Shown piece after piece: positions 28,146-36,780 of a stretch of DNA of 64,000 bases. The stretch comes from Curtobacterium sp. ZW137. GTDB lineage: Bacteria; Actinomycetota; Actinomycetes; Actinomycetales; Microbacteriaceae. The notes beneath the pieces are model-generated. The model saw only the letters and a list, made by a program, of their open reading frames with translations. It was not told the DNA's origin and searched no databases. Numbering within the stretch: position 1 is the stretch's first letter; the number at the start of each line of letters is the position of its first letter. The position numbers and the translations under genes were made by a program. The stretch covers positions 1-64,000 of the forward strand of contig NZ_RJKS01000003.1 in NCBI RefSeq assembly GCF_003762905.1, in the 5' to 3' direction.

Positions 28146-29314
28146 CTCCCCACCTCCAGCACCGCCACCAGCGTCGTCCCCCGGCCGAGAGCGGTGTCGA
28201 CGTCGAGTGTGCCGCCGAACTGGGCGACGCGCTCTCGCATCGCCCGCAGACCGAACGAGTCCGTCCGCCCGGCGCCGGACTGCACGGTGACCGGATCGAA
28301 CCCGGACCCGTCGTCCGCGACGGTGAGACGGGCTTCGTGCTCATCGGTGGTGAGCACGATGCGGACGATCGTCGCCCCGGCGTGCTGGACGACGTTGGCC
28401 ACGGCACCCTGGGCGATGCGCAGGAGTGCGCTCTGTGCCGTCATCGGCAGGTCGATGGCATCCGGGACGCTGACCCGCACGGCGAGGCCGTCACGCGTCG
28501 AGGACTCGGCGAGACGGCGGAGCGCGGCGGCCAGACCCTGGTCGAGCGACGGCGGGGAGAGCTCGCGGATGAACCGTCTGGTGTCGGCGAGGCCCTCGGC
28601 CGCGGTCGCACGGGCGAGTCGGATGTGCTCGATCCCCGGGCGCTCCCCGTCGGCCAGTTCGGCGGCGTGCAGGAGCATCTGGATGCTCGAGAGGCCCTGC
28701 GCGACGGTGTCGTGGATCTCGCGTGCGAGCCGCGACCGCTCGGCGAGGACGCCCTGTTCGTGCTGGGTCGCCGCGAGCTCGCCCTGGGTGGCGATGAGTC
28801 GCGCGACGATCTCTTCGCGTTCGACGGCTTCACGGGCGAGCGCACGGTACCCGAGCCCGATCAGCAGCGCCACGCCGGCACCGACGAGCGGCCCGACGAC
28901 ACCGCCCACGGTGAACCCGCCGTGGACCCCGAGCGCCACGATCGCGACCCCGGTCGCCACGACCACCGCCGCGGGGCCGACGACGCCCGGGAGTACGTGG
29001 AGGTACAGGAAGAAGAGCGGGAAGACCAGGTAGGCGGCCTCGGGCACGAGGACGAGGAGCGCGATCCAGACCACCGTGAGTGCACCGATCCAGCTCGCGC
29101 TCGCAACGGTGCGCCAGCGTGGTCCCGCACGCGCCACGCGGCCACCGGCGACGTAGACCGCGGCGAAGACCACGGTGAGCGTGAGGGCGATCCACATCGA
29201 CGGGCCACGATCGACGAGGACCCGCACCACGACCAGGACGGTAAGCACGGAGAAGAGCACGTGCAGCCCCGTCCGGAGCCCCACGAAGACCGGGGTGAGC
29301 GTGCTGTGTGCCAT
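28142..29314 (-). CDS. Sensor histidine kinase, HisKA_3 type
   Basis: This 390-residue kinase has six predicted N-terminal membrane helices, a phospho-accepting helix with RSRLAREIHDTVAQGLSSIQM (His in EIHDT), an ADGERPGIEHIRLAR segment and a HATPase domain (VVQHAGATIVRIVL; LTVADDGSGFDPVT; FGLRAMRERVAQFGG). Start ATG 29314 (MAHSTLTPVFVG) is preferred over ATG 29341 because TACGCT lies 9 nt before it and the first helix begins here. It precedes the response regulator with a 4-bp overlap and is divergent from an ABC permease gene. The signal is unknown. Confidence 0.92.
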   Translation of the reverse strand: MAHSTLTPVFVGLRTGLHVLFSVLTVLVVVRVLVDRGPSMWIALTLTVVFAAVYVAGGRVARAGPRWRTVASASWIGALTVVWIALLVLVPEAAYLVFPLFFLYLHVLPGVVGPAAVVVATGVAIVALGVHGGFTVGGVVGPLVGAGVALLIGLGYRALAREAVEREEIVARLIATQGELAATQHEQGVLAERSRLAREIHDTVAQGLSSIQMLLHAAELADGERPGIEHIRLARATAAEGLADTRRFIRELSPPSLDQGLAAALRRLAESSTRDGLAVRVSVPDAIDLPMTAQSALLRIAQGAVANVVQHAGATIVRIVLTTDEHEARLTVADDGSGFDPVTVQSGAGRTDSFGLRAMRERVAQFGGTLDVDTALGRGTTLVAVLEVGR

Positions 29315-29428
29315 GGCACCACCAGCGTACGGAGCAGGCATCCGGAGGAGATCAACCGAAAGTTCGATCCCAGGACCAACCCGGACGACGATGCTCCGCG
29401 ACCCCCATCCGGCGAGGCTGATGGAGAC

Positions 29429-29447
29429 GTCGCAGAGGGTCTGCGAC
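29429..29447. promoter_or_regulatory. Inverted repeat GTCGCAGA-N3-TCTGCGAC between kinase and permease genes
   Basis: The 8-bp arms are perfect and separated by GGG. The site ends just before the Shine-Dalgarno of the permease gene, in the 149-bp divergent intergenic region of a two-component system and its likely target. It could be an operator for the response regulator or a mRNA hairpin masking the ribosome site. Confidence 0.45.
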
Positions 29448-29463
29448 GCAGAAGGGAGACACC

Positions 29464-30561
29464 GTGTTCGTCGCCTGGCGCGACCTGCGACATGCCCGCG
29501 GACGCTTCGTCCTCATCGCCGCGGTGGTCGCGTTGATCACGTTGCTCGTCGGCTTCCTCGCGGGGCTCACCGGGGGCCTCGCCGCCCAGAACGTCTCGGC
29601 GGTGCTCGGCCTCCCCGGCAGCCGGCTCGTCCTCCAGCAACCGTCGAGCGGCCAGCCCTCGTTCTCCGAGTCCACGGTCAATGCGGACACCGTCGCCGCC
29701 TGGCGTGCCACGGGCGGCGTCGACGGGGTGGTCCCGATCGGGATCGTCCAGGGCCGCGCGCAGGGGGTCGAGACCAGCAGCGCGGCCACGGGCACCCCCG
29801 TCGGCGTCGCGCTGTTCGGGCTCCCGCACGACGCGCCCCGTTCGGCGGTCTCGGACCTGGCACCGGCCCGCGACGACCAGGTGGGGCTCTCCGCCGGCGC
29901 GGCCGAAGACCTGGGCGTCTCGGCCGGTGGCCACGTCACGATCACGGGCAGCACCTACCGCGTCGCCAGCGTGGGCGTCGACGCCTGGTACAGCCACACG
30001 CCCGTCGTCGCGATGACCCCGAACGCCTGGGCAGCGGCCGACCAGCGACTCGGCGGCGACGGTGAGGCCACCGTGCTGGCCGTGCGCGGGGACCCCGACT
30101 GGGACGCCGCCGCCGATCGCACCCACACCGCCGCCGATGCACCACTGCTGAGCCTCGGCGCCCTCGAGACCTTCAAGTCCGAGGTCGGGTCCCTCGCGCT
30201 GATGATCGCGATGCTGTTCGGCGTCTCGGCACTCGTCGTCGGGGCGTTCTTCACCGTGTGGACGATGCAACGCGCGGGAGACGTCGCCGTGCTCAAGGCG
30301 CTCGGGGCGAGCACGGGCTCGCTCGTCCGCGACGCACTCGGTCAGGCTCTGGTCGTACTCGTAACGGGGATCGGCGTCGGCATGCTCGCGGTCGTCGGCC
30401 TGGGCGCACTCGCCGGTGGCGCGTTGCCCTTCCTCCTCAGCCCGCTGACCACCCTCGTCCCGGCCCTCGCGATGGCCGTGCTCGGTCTCGCCGGGGCAGC
30501 GGTCGCCCTCCGGACCGTCACCGCGACCGACCCCCTCACCGCCCTCGGGAGCAACCGATGA
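29464..30561 (+). CDS. ABC transporter permease, FtsX/MacB type
   Basis: This 365-residue permease has one N-terminal helix (FVLIAAVVALITLLVGFLAG), a large extracytoplasmic domain (about 45-235) and three C-terminal helices (LALMIAMLFGVSALVVGAFF; VLVTGIGVGMLAVVGLG; ALAMAVLGLAGAAVAL) with the FtsX-typical MQRAGDVAVLKALGASTGSLVRD coupling region between helices two and three. This is the MacB/DevC layout of tripartite or lipid/peptide exporters. GTG 29464 follows GAAGGGAG by 5 nt. The ATPase gene overlaps its stop by 4 bp. Confidence 0.92.
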   Translation: MFVAWRDLRHARGRFVLIAAVVALITLLVGFLAGLTGGLAAQNVSAVLGLPGSRLVLQQPSSGQPSFSESTVNADTVAAWRATGGVDGVVPIGIVQGRAQGVETSSAATGTPVGVALFGLPHDAPRSAVSDLAPARDDQVGLSAGAAEDLGVSAGGHVTITGSTYRVASVGVDAWYSHTPVVAMTPNAWAAADQRLGGDGEATVLAVRGDPDWDAAADRTHTAADAPLLSLGALETFKSEVGSLALMIAMLFGVSALVVGAFFTVWTMQRAGDVAVLKALGASTGSLVRDALGQALVVLVTGIGVGMLAVVGLGALAGGALPFLLSPLTTLVPALAMAVLGLAGAAVALRTVTATDPLTALGSNR

Positions 30562-31259
30562 TCACCCTCGACGACGTCACCCTCACCTTCCCGGACGGCG
30601 CATCCCGCGTCACCGCTGTCGACCACGTGACACTCCGAGCCGACGCGGGCGTGGTCACGGGCATCACCGGTCCGTCCGGCTCCGGCAAGTCCTCGCTGCT
30701 CGCGGTCGCGGCGACGCTCATCCGGCCAGACGCCGGCCGCGTGCTCATCGGCGACGTCGACGCGGCGGAACTCACCCGTGACGAGGCCACGACGATGCGG
30801 CGGGAACGGATCGGCATCGTCTTCCAGCAGTCCAACCTGCTGCCATCGCTCACCGCCCGGGAACAACTGCTCGTGATGGCCGAACTCGGCGGGACACCTC
30901 GAGCGCAACGCCACCGGATCGCTGAACGCGCCGACGAACTCCTCGACGCCGTCGGCCTGTCCGGTCAGGCGGGCAAACGCCCGGCGCAGCTCTCCGGCGG
31001 GCAACGGCAGCGGGTCGCCATCGCCCGGGCGCTCGTCCACGAACCGGACGTGCTGCTCGTGGACGAACCCACGAGCGCGCTCGATCAGGAACGCGGGTGG
31101 GCGATCATGGACCTCGTCGCACGCCTCACGCACGAACGTCGGACGGCCACCCTGCTCGTCACCCACGATCTCGTCCACCGGGACGCGCTCGACGACCTCG
31201 TCACCATCGTGGACGGTGCGATCGCAACCAGTGCGCTCTCGATGGCCCGCGGGGGCTGA
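30558..31259 (+). CDS. ABC transporter ATP-binding protein (LolD/MacB/DevA type)
   Basis: This 233-residue ATPase has Walker A GPSGSGKSS, Q-loop FQQSNLLPSL, signature LSGGQRQR, Walker B VLLVDEPTSALD and H-loop VTHD, the composition of ATPases that energise FtsX-type permeases. It overlaps the permease stop by 4 bp (ATGA). The pair is divergent from the kinase/regulator pair, suggesting sensing and export of the same stressor, such as an antimicrobial peptide. Substrate unknown. Confidence 0.95.
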   Translation: MITLDDVTLTFPDGASRVTAVDHVTLRADAGVVTGITGPSGSGKSSLLAVAATLIRPDAGRVLIGDVDAAELTRDEATTMRRERIGIVFQQSNLLPSLTAREQLLVMAELGGTPRAQRHRIAERADELLDAVGLSGQAGKRPAQLSGGQRQRVAIARALVHEPDVLLVDEPTSALDQERGWAIMDLVARLTHERRTATLLVTHDLVHRDALDDLVTIVDGAIATSALSMARGG

Positions 31260-31298
31260 ACGATGCGGACGAGCACAAGCCGCCGGTCTCCCGATCTC

Positions 31299-33173
31299 CT
31301 ACTCGGGTTCGGTCGTCTTCTCGCCGACCACCTGCTCGTCGGACGCCTTCGCCCCGTCGGTCGTCCCCGAGCCGGCGGCGCCGGGCACCTTGACGTCGTC
31401 CTCCTCGAAGCCGAACGCGATGTCCGGCGCCTCGAGACGCACGCGGTCCGCCGACTCGTCGTCGGGCTGCAGCTGCGACTCGCGTTCGGCCGCGACGCGC
31501 TTGAGGTAGTTCGCGACCTCTGCCTCGGTCTGCTCCTGGTCCCAGCCGAGGACACCGGCCATGAGCCTGGCCGCGACCGGGGCCGCCGACTCGCCACGGT
31601 CCCACGCCTCGATCGAGATGCGGGTGCGGCGGGCGAGGACGTCCTCCAGGTGCAGGGCACCCTCGTGCGAGGCCGCGTACACGACCTCCGCGCCGATGTA
31701 GTCGTCCGCGCCGGGCAGGGCCTCGGCGAGCGCCGGGTCCTCCTTCACCAGCTGGAGCACCTCGGTCGTCAGCGTGCCGTAGCGGTTCAGGAGGTGCTCG
31801 ATCCGCACCTTGTGCACCCCGAACGACTTCGCGGTGCGGCCGCGCTTGTTCCACGCGGCCGGGTAGCCCTCGGCGCCGAGCAGCGGGATGTCCTCCGTCG
31901 TCGAGGCGGGGATCTTGCCGTCCATCGCCGCGACGGCCTCGTCGATGGCGTCCTTGCCCATCACGCGGTACGTCGTCCACTTGCCGCCCGCCACGACGAC
32001 CAGGCCGGGGGCAGTGTGCGCGACCACGTGCTCGCGGCTGAGCTTCGACGTCTGGTCGGACTCGCCTGCAAGGAGCGGACGGAGTCCGGCGTAGACGCCC
32101 TCCACGTCCTCGCGGGTGAGCGGGACACGGAGCACCTTGTTGACGTGCTCGAGGATGTAGTCGATGTCCGCCGCGGTCGCCGCCGGGTGCGCCTTGTCGA
32201 GGTACCAGTCGGTGTCGGTCGTGCCGACGAGCCAGTGCCGCCCCCACGGGATGACGAACAGCACGCTCTTCTCGGTGCGGAGGATCATGCCCATGTTCGA
32301 CTGGAAGCGGTCACGCGGGATGACCAGGTGCACGCCCTTGGACGCCCGGACCTTGAACTGCCCGCGGGTCCCCACCATCGCCTGGGTGTCGTCGGTCCAG
32401 ACGCCCGTCGCGTTGACGACCTGCTTGGCCCGGATGTCGAACTTCTCGCCCGTCTGGATGTCGTGCGCGTGCGCACCGACGACCCGCTCGCCCACCTTGA
32501 TGAAGCCCTCGATCCGGACCCGAGCGGCAGCGTGCGCACCGTACGACGCCGCGGTGCGGACCAGGGAGGAGACGTAGCGCGCGTCGTCGACCTGCGCGTC
32601 GTAGTAGGTCATGCCGCCGACGAAGGCGTCCTTCTTCAGGGACGGCATCGAGCGCAGCACCTGCGTGCGGCTGAGGTGCCGGTGGTGCGGGACGCCGGGC
32701 GGACGACCGCCGGACCAGCTGAAGGCGTCGTACATCGCCATGCCGATCCCGATGTAGAAGCGCTCCCACACGCGGTGGTTGAGCGGGAAGAGGAAGCGGA
32801 CCGGCTTCACCAGGTGCGGAGCGATGCGCTGCAGGAGCAGGCCGCGCTCGATGAGGGCTTCACGGACGAGCGCGAAGTTGAGCTGCTCGAGGTACCGGAT
32901 GCCACCGTGCACGAGCTTCGAGGATCGGCTCGAGGTCCCCGAGCCCCAGTCCCGCGCCTCGACGATGCCGACGCTCAGGCCGCGGGTCACGGCGTCGAGC
33001 GCACTGCCGCCGCCCACGATGCCGCCGCCGACGACCAGGACGTCGAGCTCCTTGGTCTTCAGCGCCTCGATCGCTGCGGCCCGTTCGTCCGGGCCGAGCT
33101 TCGCCCCGGGGTCGAACCCCGCCGTGCCGAACGCTCCGGTGGGTGCCTTCTTGCCCGAGACCGTCGATGCCAT
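31299..33173 (-). CDS. glpD: Aerobic glycerol-3-phosphate dehydrogenase
   Basis: This 624-residue FAD-dependent enzyme oxidises sn-glycerol 3-phosphate to DHAP at the membrane. The FAD-binding start DVLVVGGGIVGGGSALDAV lies around residue 45-65, then SSRSSKLVHGGIRYLEQ, VIPWGRHWLVGTTDTDW and VVAGGKWTTYRVMG, with the C-terminal DAO_C domain. The last ~60 residues are hydrophilic and acidic, longer than usual. ATG 33173 has GGAGG 6 nt upstream; the open frame extends 20 codons further. Converges with the ABC ATPase gene 39 bp away. G3P may come from the GDPD at 17.0-18.0 kb. Confidence 0.96.
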   Translation of the reverse strand: MASTVSGKKAPTGAFGTAGFDPGAKLGPDERAAAIEALKTKELDVLVVGGGIVGGGSALDAVTRGLSVGIVEARDWGSGTSSRSSKLVHGGIRYLEQLNFALVREALIERGLLLQRIAPHLVKPVRFLFPLNHRVWERFYIGIGMAMYDAFSWSGGRPPGVPHHRHLSRTQVLRSMPSLKKDAFVGGMTYYDAQVDDARYVSSLVRTAASYGAHAAARVRIEGFIKVGERVVGAHAHDIQTGEKFDIRAKQVVNATGVWTDDTQAMVGTRGQFKVRASKGVHLVIPRDRFQSNMGMILRTEKSVLFVIPWGRHWLVGTTDTDWYLDKAHPAATAADIDYILEHVNKVLRVPLTREDVEGVYAGLRPLLAGESDQTSKLSREHVVAHTAPGLVVVAGGKWTTYRVMGKDAIDEAVAAMDGKIPASTTEDIPLLGAEGYPAAWNKRGRTAKSFGVHKVRIEHLLNRYGTLTTEVLQLVKEDPALAEALPGADDYIGAEVVYAASHEGALHLEDVLARRTRISIEAWDRGESAAPVAARLMAGVLGWDQEQTEAEVANYLKRVAAERESQLQPDDESADRVRLEAPDIAFGFEEDDVKVPGAAGSGTTDGAKASDEQVVGEKTTEPE

Positions 33174-33255
33174 GGTCGCCTCCGCGCTGCCGAGCACGTC
33201 GTGCGTGCTTCTCGTCGAGCGCCGTGGCGTCACCCGCGCTGTACGGGTGCCACCG

Positions 33256-34377
33256 TCACTGCTGGTGGTACGGCGCCACGACCACTTCTACTCGCTGGAA
33301 CTCCTTGGCGTCGGAGTATCCGGTCGTGGCCATCGAGCGACGCAGCGCGCCGACGATGTTCGCGCGGCCGTCCCACGTCGGGGTCGGGCCGTTCAGGACG
33401 TTCTCGAGCGGGGCGATCGTGCCGACCTCCACCCGTCGGCCACGGGGCAGCTCCGGGTGGTGTGCCTCGGCACCCCAGTGGAAACCGCCACCCGGCGCTT
33501 CGGTCGCGCGGGCCAGCGCGGTGCCGAGCATGACCGCGTCGGCGCCCATCGCGATTGCCTTGACGACGTCTCCCGCGGTGTCGAGGCCGCCGTCGGCGAT
33601 GACGTGCACGTACCGGCCACCGGACTCGTCCATGTAGTCACGGCGGGCACCGGCGATGTCGGCCACCGCGGTCGCCATCGGGGCGTGGATGCCGAGCGCC
33701 GCGCGCGTGGTCGACGCGGCACCGCCACCGAACCCGACGAGGACACCGGCCGCACCGGTGCGCATCAGGTGCAGCGCCGCCGTGTAGGTGGAGGCGCCGC
33801 CGACGATCACCGGGACGTCGAGCTCGTAGATGAACTTCTTGAGGTTGAGGGGCTCGGTGCTCTGCGAGACGTGCTCGGCGGAGACCGTGGTGCCGCGGAT
33901 GACGAAGAGGTCGACACCGGCGTCGACGACCGTCTGGGAGAACTCCTGCGTGCGCTGCGGGCTCAGGGAACCGGCGACCGGGACCCCGGCGGCGCGGATC
34001 TCGGCGAGACGCGCGGTGATCAGCTCGGCCTTGACGGGCTCGGCGTAGATCTCCTGCATGCGCTTCGTGACGTTGCCGTCGGTGAGCGCGCGGATCTCGG
34101 CGTAGTAGGGCTCCGGGTCTTCGTACCGGGTCCAGAGGCCTTCGAGGTCGAGCACACCGAGGATCCCGAGCCGGCCCATCTGGATGACCGTGGCGGGCGA
34201 GGACACCGAGTCCATCGGCGCCGCGAGGATCGGCGCTTCGAACGTGAAGGCGTCGATCGACCACTGGACGTTCACGTCGCGCGGGTCACGGGTGCGCCGC
34301 GAGGGAACCACCGCGATGTCGTCGAACGCGTACGCCCGTCGTCCGCGCTTGCCTGCACCGATCTCGACTTCACTCAC
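33256..34377 (-). CDS. guaB3: GuaB3 family IMP dehydrogenase-related protein
   Basis: This 373-residue TIM-barrel protein is of the IMPDH/GMP-reductase superfamily without CBS domains (YAFDDIAVVPSRRTRD; LAAPMDSVSSPATVIQMGRLG; HVIADGGLDTAGDVVKAI). In the catalytic loop true IMPDH has GSICTTR with its nucleophile Cys; here the loop reads GGAASTTRAALG with Ser222 in the Cys place. The GuaB in this window has the normal Cys, which makes the contrast clear. Its reaction is therefore uncertain. The first codon is GTG 34377, 6 nt after TAGGCT. Separate from guaB (39.5 kb). Confidence 0.9.
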   Translation of the reverse strand: MSEVEIGAGKRGRRAYAFDDIAVVPSRRTRDPRDVNVQWSIDAFTFEAPILAAPMDSVSSPATVIQMGRLGILGVLDLEGLWTRYEDPEPYYAEIRALTDGNVTKRMQEIYAEPVKAELITARLAEIRAAGVPVAGSLSPQRTQEFSQTVVDAGVDLFVIRGTTVSAEHVSQSTEPLNLKKFIYELDVPVIVGGASTYTAALHLMRTGAAGVLVGFGGGAASTTRAALGIHAPMATAVADIAGARRDYMDESGGRYVHVIADGGLDTAGDVVKAIAMGADAVMLGTALARATEAPGGGFHWGAEAHHPELPRGRRVEVGTIAPLENVLNGPTPTWDGRANIVGALRRSMATTGYSDAKEFQRVEVVVAPYHQQ

Positions 34378-34383
34378 CCGGCA

Positions 34384-34389
34384 AGCCTA
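34384..34389 (-). promoter_or_regulatory. -10 hexamer TAGGCT of a leaderless guaB3 transcript
   Basis: TAGGCT on the minus strand is followed by 6 nt and the GTG of guaB3. No ribosome-binding site could fit between. Confidence 0.5.
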
Positions 34390-34440
34390 CCGGGCGGGGT
34401 TCTCACGCCGCACGGTCCAGGTGGACGGGTCGGGTCGCGC

Positions 34441-34512
34441 GCGCGGCGGGACGGGCGTCGGCGAGCGCGGCGGGACGGGCGTCGGCGGGCGCGGCGGGAC
34501 GGGCGTCGGCGG
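34441..34512. repeat. 24-bp tandem repeat, three copies, upstream of guaB3
   Basis: The unit GCGCGGCGGGACGGGCGTCG plus GCGA/GCGG occurs at 34441-34464, 34465-34488 and 34489-34512, followed by degenerate GGCGGGGC-type copies. It lies between the short membrane-protein gene and guaB3, not inside a real gene. Confidence 0.8.
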
Positions 34513-34552
34513 GGCGGGGCGTTTGGCGGGCGCGGCGTTGGCGGGCGCCGCG

Positions 34553-34729
34553 TCAGCGCGCGCGGCGTCGACGCAGCACGCGGAGCGTCAGGCCGAGGCC
34601 GAGCGCCAGGACGATCAGCACGACGAGCAGTGCGGCCGCGACCTTGACCAGGAGCGCGGCACCGACGAAGAGCACGGCGAACACGATCCAGACCAGGACG
34701 TCCATCGCGACGCTCGACACTCGTTGCAC
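34553..34729 (-). CDS. Small membrane protein with two helices
   Basis: Reading the minus strand directly gives a 58-residue protein from GTG 34729 (MQRVSSVAMDVLVW) or 50 residues from ATG 34705. It has two hydrophobic segments, DVLVWIVFAVLFVGAALLV and AAALLVVLIVLALGLGLTL, separated by Lys, and ends RVLRRRRAR. The composition is so strongly membrane-like that chance is unlikely. TAGGTT lies 6 nt before GTG 34729, which suggests leaderless transcription and favours the longer form. Function unknown; no family recognised. Confidence 0.65.
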   Translation of the reverse strand: MQRVSSVAMDVLVWIVFAVLFVGAALLVKVAAALLVVLIVLALGLGLTLRVLRRRRAR

Positions 34730-34990
34730 GCCGAGAACCTACCCCGTCGGGCGTCTGGCCGCGTCCGCTCCGGGGAAAGCGACACGGTGCGGCGTTGTGC
34801 GCGGCGCATTGCCCTGCGCGCTGTCGCTTCCGTCGCGTCGACCCCGAGCGCACCGCATCGACGCGGCCGAGTGACCCCGGGCGTGGGAGAGGGGCCGTGC
34901 GGCGCTGACGCGACTTCGCACGACCCCTCTCGGTGCCGGTACCGCCCCCACAGCGGCACCGGCGGGTCGACCCCGCTCAGCGATTGCTCG
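34730..34990. other. Intergenic region upstream of the small membrane gene
   Basis: These 261 nt contain the -10 hexamer TAGGTT of the small membrane gene (34736-34741 on the minus strand), an interrupted inverted repeat GGAAAGCGACA (34774-34784) / TGTCGCTTCC (34822-34831) and the likely Liv-operon terminator (34887-34931). No gene was found. Confidence 0.6.
34887..34931 (-). terminator. Terminator hairpin after the Liv operon
   Basis: The arms GAGAGGGGCCGTGCG (34887-34901) and CGCACGACCCCTCTC (34917-34931) pair over 15 bp with one mismatch and a 15-nt loop. It lies 60 nt downstream of the livF stop on the minus strand; a second GC-rich stem (GGTGCCG/CGGCACC) lies between. Confidence 0.65.
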
Positions 34991-35830
34991 CTACCGAGCG
35001 GCGTCGACGTCCTTGGCGAGCGTCCCGAGGTAGAGCTCGATGACCTTGGGGTCGTCGGCGAGCTCACGTCCGGTGCCCGAGTAGGCGTTCCTCCCCTGGT
35101 CCAGCACGTACCCACGATCGCAGATCTGCAGACAGCGTCGCGCGTTCTGCTCGACCATGATGATCGACACTCCGGCCTTGTTGATCCGGCGGGTGCGGAT
35201 GAAGGTCTCGTCCTGGCGCACCGGGGACAGGCCGGCGCTCGGCTCGTCGAGCAGCAGCACCTTCGGGTCCATCATCAGCGCACGGGCCATCGCGACCGAC
35301 TGCCGCTCACCGCCGGAGAGCGATCCGGCCCGCTGCCCCTTGCGCTGACCGAGCACCGGGAACAGGTCGTAGATGACCTCGAGGCGCTCGGCGAACTTCC
35401 GCGGCCGCAGGTAGAGGCCCATCTGCAGGTTCTCCTCGATGGAGAGCGAGGGGAACACGTTGTTCGTCTGCGGCACGAAGCCGACACCCGCCTGCACGAG
35501 CTTGTTCGCCTTCATGTTGGTGATGTCCTCGCCCTGCAGGGTCACCGTCCCCTCACGCACGGAGACCAGGCCGAACAGTGCCTTGAGGAGCGTCGACTTG
35601 CCGGCGCCGTTCGGGCCGATGATGCCGATGAGCTCGCCGGGGTAGCAGTCCAGGTCGCAGCCGTTGAGGATGTTCACGCCGGGCAGGTAGCCGGCGACGA
35701 GGCCACTGGCCCGCATCACCGGTTCGAGCGTCGCCGTGGCGGTGCCGCCACCGGTCACGTCGGGCGCGCCGGTCGGGTCGGCCGGACCGGAGGCCCTGTT
35801 CGGGTCCACGGGGTTCGTCGCGTCGGTCAT
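34991..35830 (-). CDS. livF: Branched-chain amino-acid-type ABC transporter ATP-binding protein (LivF)
   Basis: This 279-residue ATPase has Walker A GPNGAGKST, Q-loop VPQTNNVFPSL, the LSGGERQ signature, Walker B VLLLDEPSAGLSP and H-loop region VEQNARR (Asn after Gln, usual in LivF). A Thr/Ala/Pro-rich N-terminal extension of ~35 residues precedes the domain. It is the last gene of a livHMGF-type operon and overlaps livG by 4 bp. The substrate could be branched-chain amino acids, another amino acid or urea. Confidence 0.93.
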   Translation of the reverse strand: MTDATNPVDPNRASGPADPTGAPDVTGGGTATATLEPVMRASGLVAGYLPGVNILNGCDLDCYPGELIGIIGPNGAGKSTLLKALFGLVSVREGTVTLQGEDITNMKANKLVQAGVGFVPQTNNVFPSLSIEENLQMGLYLRPRKFAERLEVIYDLFPVLGQRKGQRAGSLSGGERQSVAMARALMMDPKVLLLDEPSAGLSPVRQDETFIRTRRINKAGVSIIMVEQNARRCLQICDRGYVLDQGRNAYSGTGRELADDPKVIELYLGTLAKDVDAAR

Positions 35831-36780
35831 CGGGTCGCCTTCCCGTCGTCGGCGGCGGTCTCCGCCGTGCCGTCTTCTGCCTGGTCTTCCTCAGCGACCT
35901 CTTCCGCGAGTTCCTCGTAGGTCTCCTCGGTGAGGAGCGAGTCGTCACCGAGGTCGGTGTCGTGGTGCGCGCCGAGGTACGCGTCGATGACGGCCTGGTC
36001 GTCCATCACGGTGCCCGCCGGCCCCTCGGCGACGACCTTGCCCTCCGCCATCACGACGACCCAGTCCGAGATGTGCCGGACCATGTGCATGTCGTGCTCG
36101 ACGAACAGCACCGTCATGCCGTCGTCGCGCAGGGACTGGATGTGCCCGAGGAGCGACTGGGTCAGCGCCGGGTTCACGCCGGCCATCGGCTCGTCGAGCA
36201 TGATCATCGTCGGGTCGGACATCAGCGCCCGCGCCATCTCGAGGAGCTTCCGCTGGCCGCCCGAGAGCGAGCCGGCGTAGTCGTCCTTCTTCTCGAGGAG
36301 CTTGAAGCGCTCGAGGAGGTCCTCGGCCTTCGCGGTGATCTCGCGCTCACGCTTCGACCACACCGGCTTGATCAGCGCGGCGAAGAAGTTCTCGCCGGGC
36401 TGGTCCTTCGCACCGAGCAGCATGTTCTGCATCACGGTGAGCCGGGACAGCGCCTTGGTGAGCTGGAAGGTGCGGACCATGCCGGCGCGCGCCACCTTCG
36501 CGGCGCCGGTGTTGCCGAGCGTCTTCCCGTTGAAGACCCAGCGCGCGTCCTTGCCGCTCGAGGGCTTGTCGAAGCCCGTGAGCAGGTTGAAGAACGTGGT
36601 CTTGCCCGCGCCGTTCGGGCCGATGAGCGCGGTGATCGAGCCGCGCTGGACCTCGAGGTGGTCCACGTCCACCGCCGTCATGCCGCCGAAGTGACGGGTG
36701 ATGGCGTCGACCGTGAGGATCGGGTCGGGCTTCGCGGAGCCCGGGGTGTGCGCGACCGTGGTCGTCGATGGTTCAGACAC
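35827..36780 (-). CDS. livG: Branched-chain amino-acid-type ABC transporter ATP-binding protein (LivG)
   Basis: This 317-residue ATPase has Walker A GPNGAGKTT, the LivG-typical ARAGMVRTFQLTKALSRLTV, signature LSGGQRKL, Walker B MIMLDEPMAGVNP and VEHDMHMVRHI. It ends in an acidic extension (EETYEELAEEVAEEDQAEDG) of about 45 residues that LivG proteins normally lack. The start overlaps the livM stop by 8 bp and the end overlaps livF by 4 bp. Confidence 0.93.
   Translation of the reverse strand: MSEPSTTTVAHTPGSAKPDPILTVDAITRHFGGMTAVDVDHLEVQRGSITALIGPNGAGKTTFFNLLTGFDKPSSGKDARWVFNGKTLGNTGAAKVARAGMVRTFQLTKALSRLTVMQNMLLGAKDQPGENFFAALIKPVWSKREREITAKAEDLLERFKLLEKKDDYAGSLSGGQRKLLEMARALMSDPTMIMLDEPMAGVNPALTQSLLGHIQSLRDDGMTVLFVEHDMHMVRHISDWVVVMAEGKVVAEGPAGTVMDDQAVIDAYLGAHHDTDLGDDSLLTEETYEELAEEVAEEDQAEDGTAETAADDGKATR

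Noticed and set aside
34441-34512. CRISPR-like spaced repeats
   Set aside because: The units are directly adjacent without spacers and only three in number; it is a simple tandem repeat.
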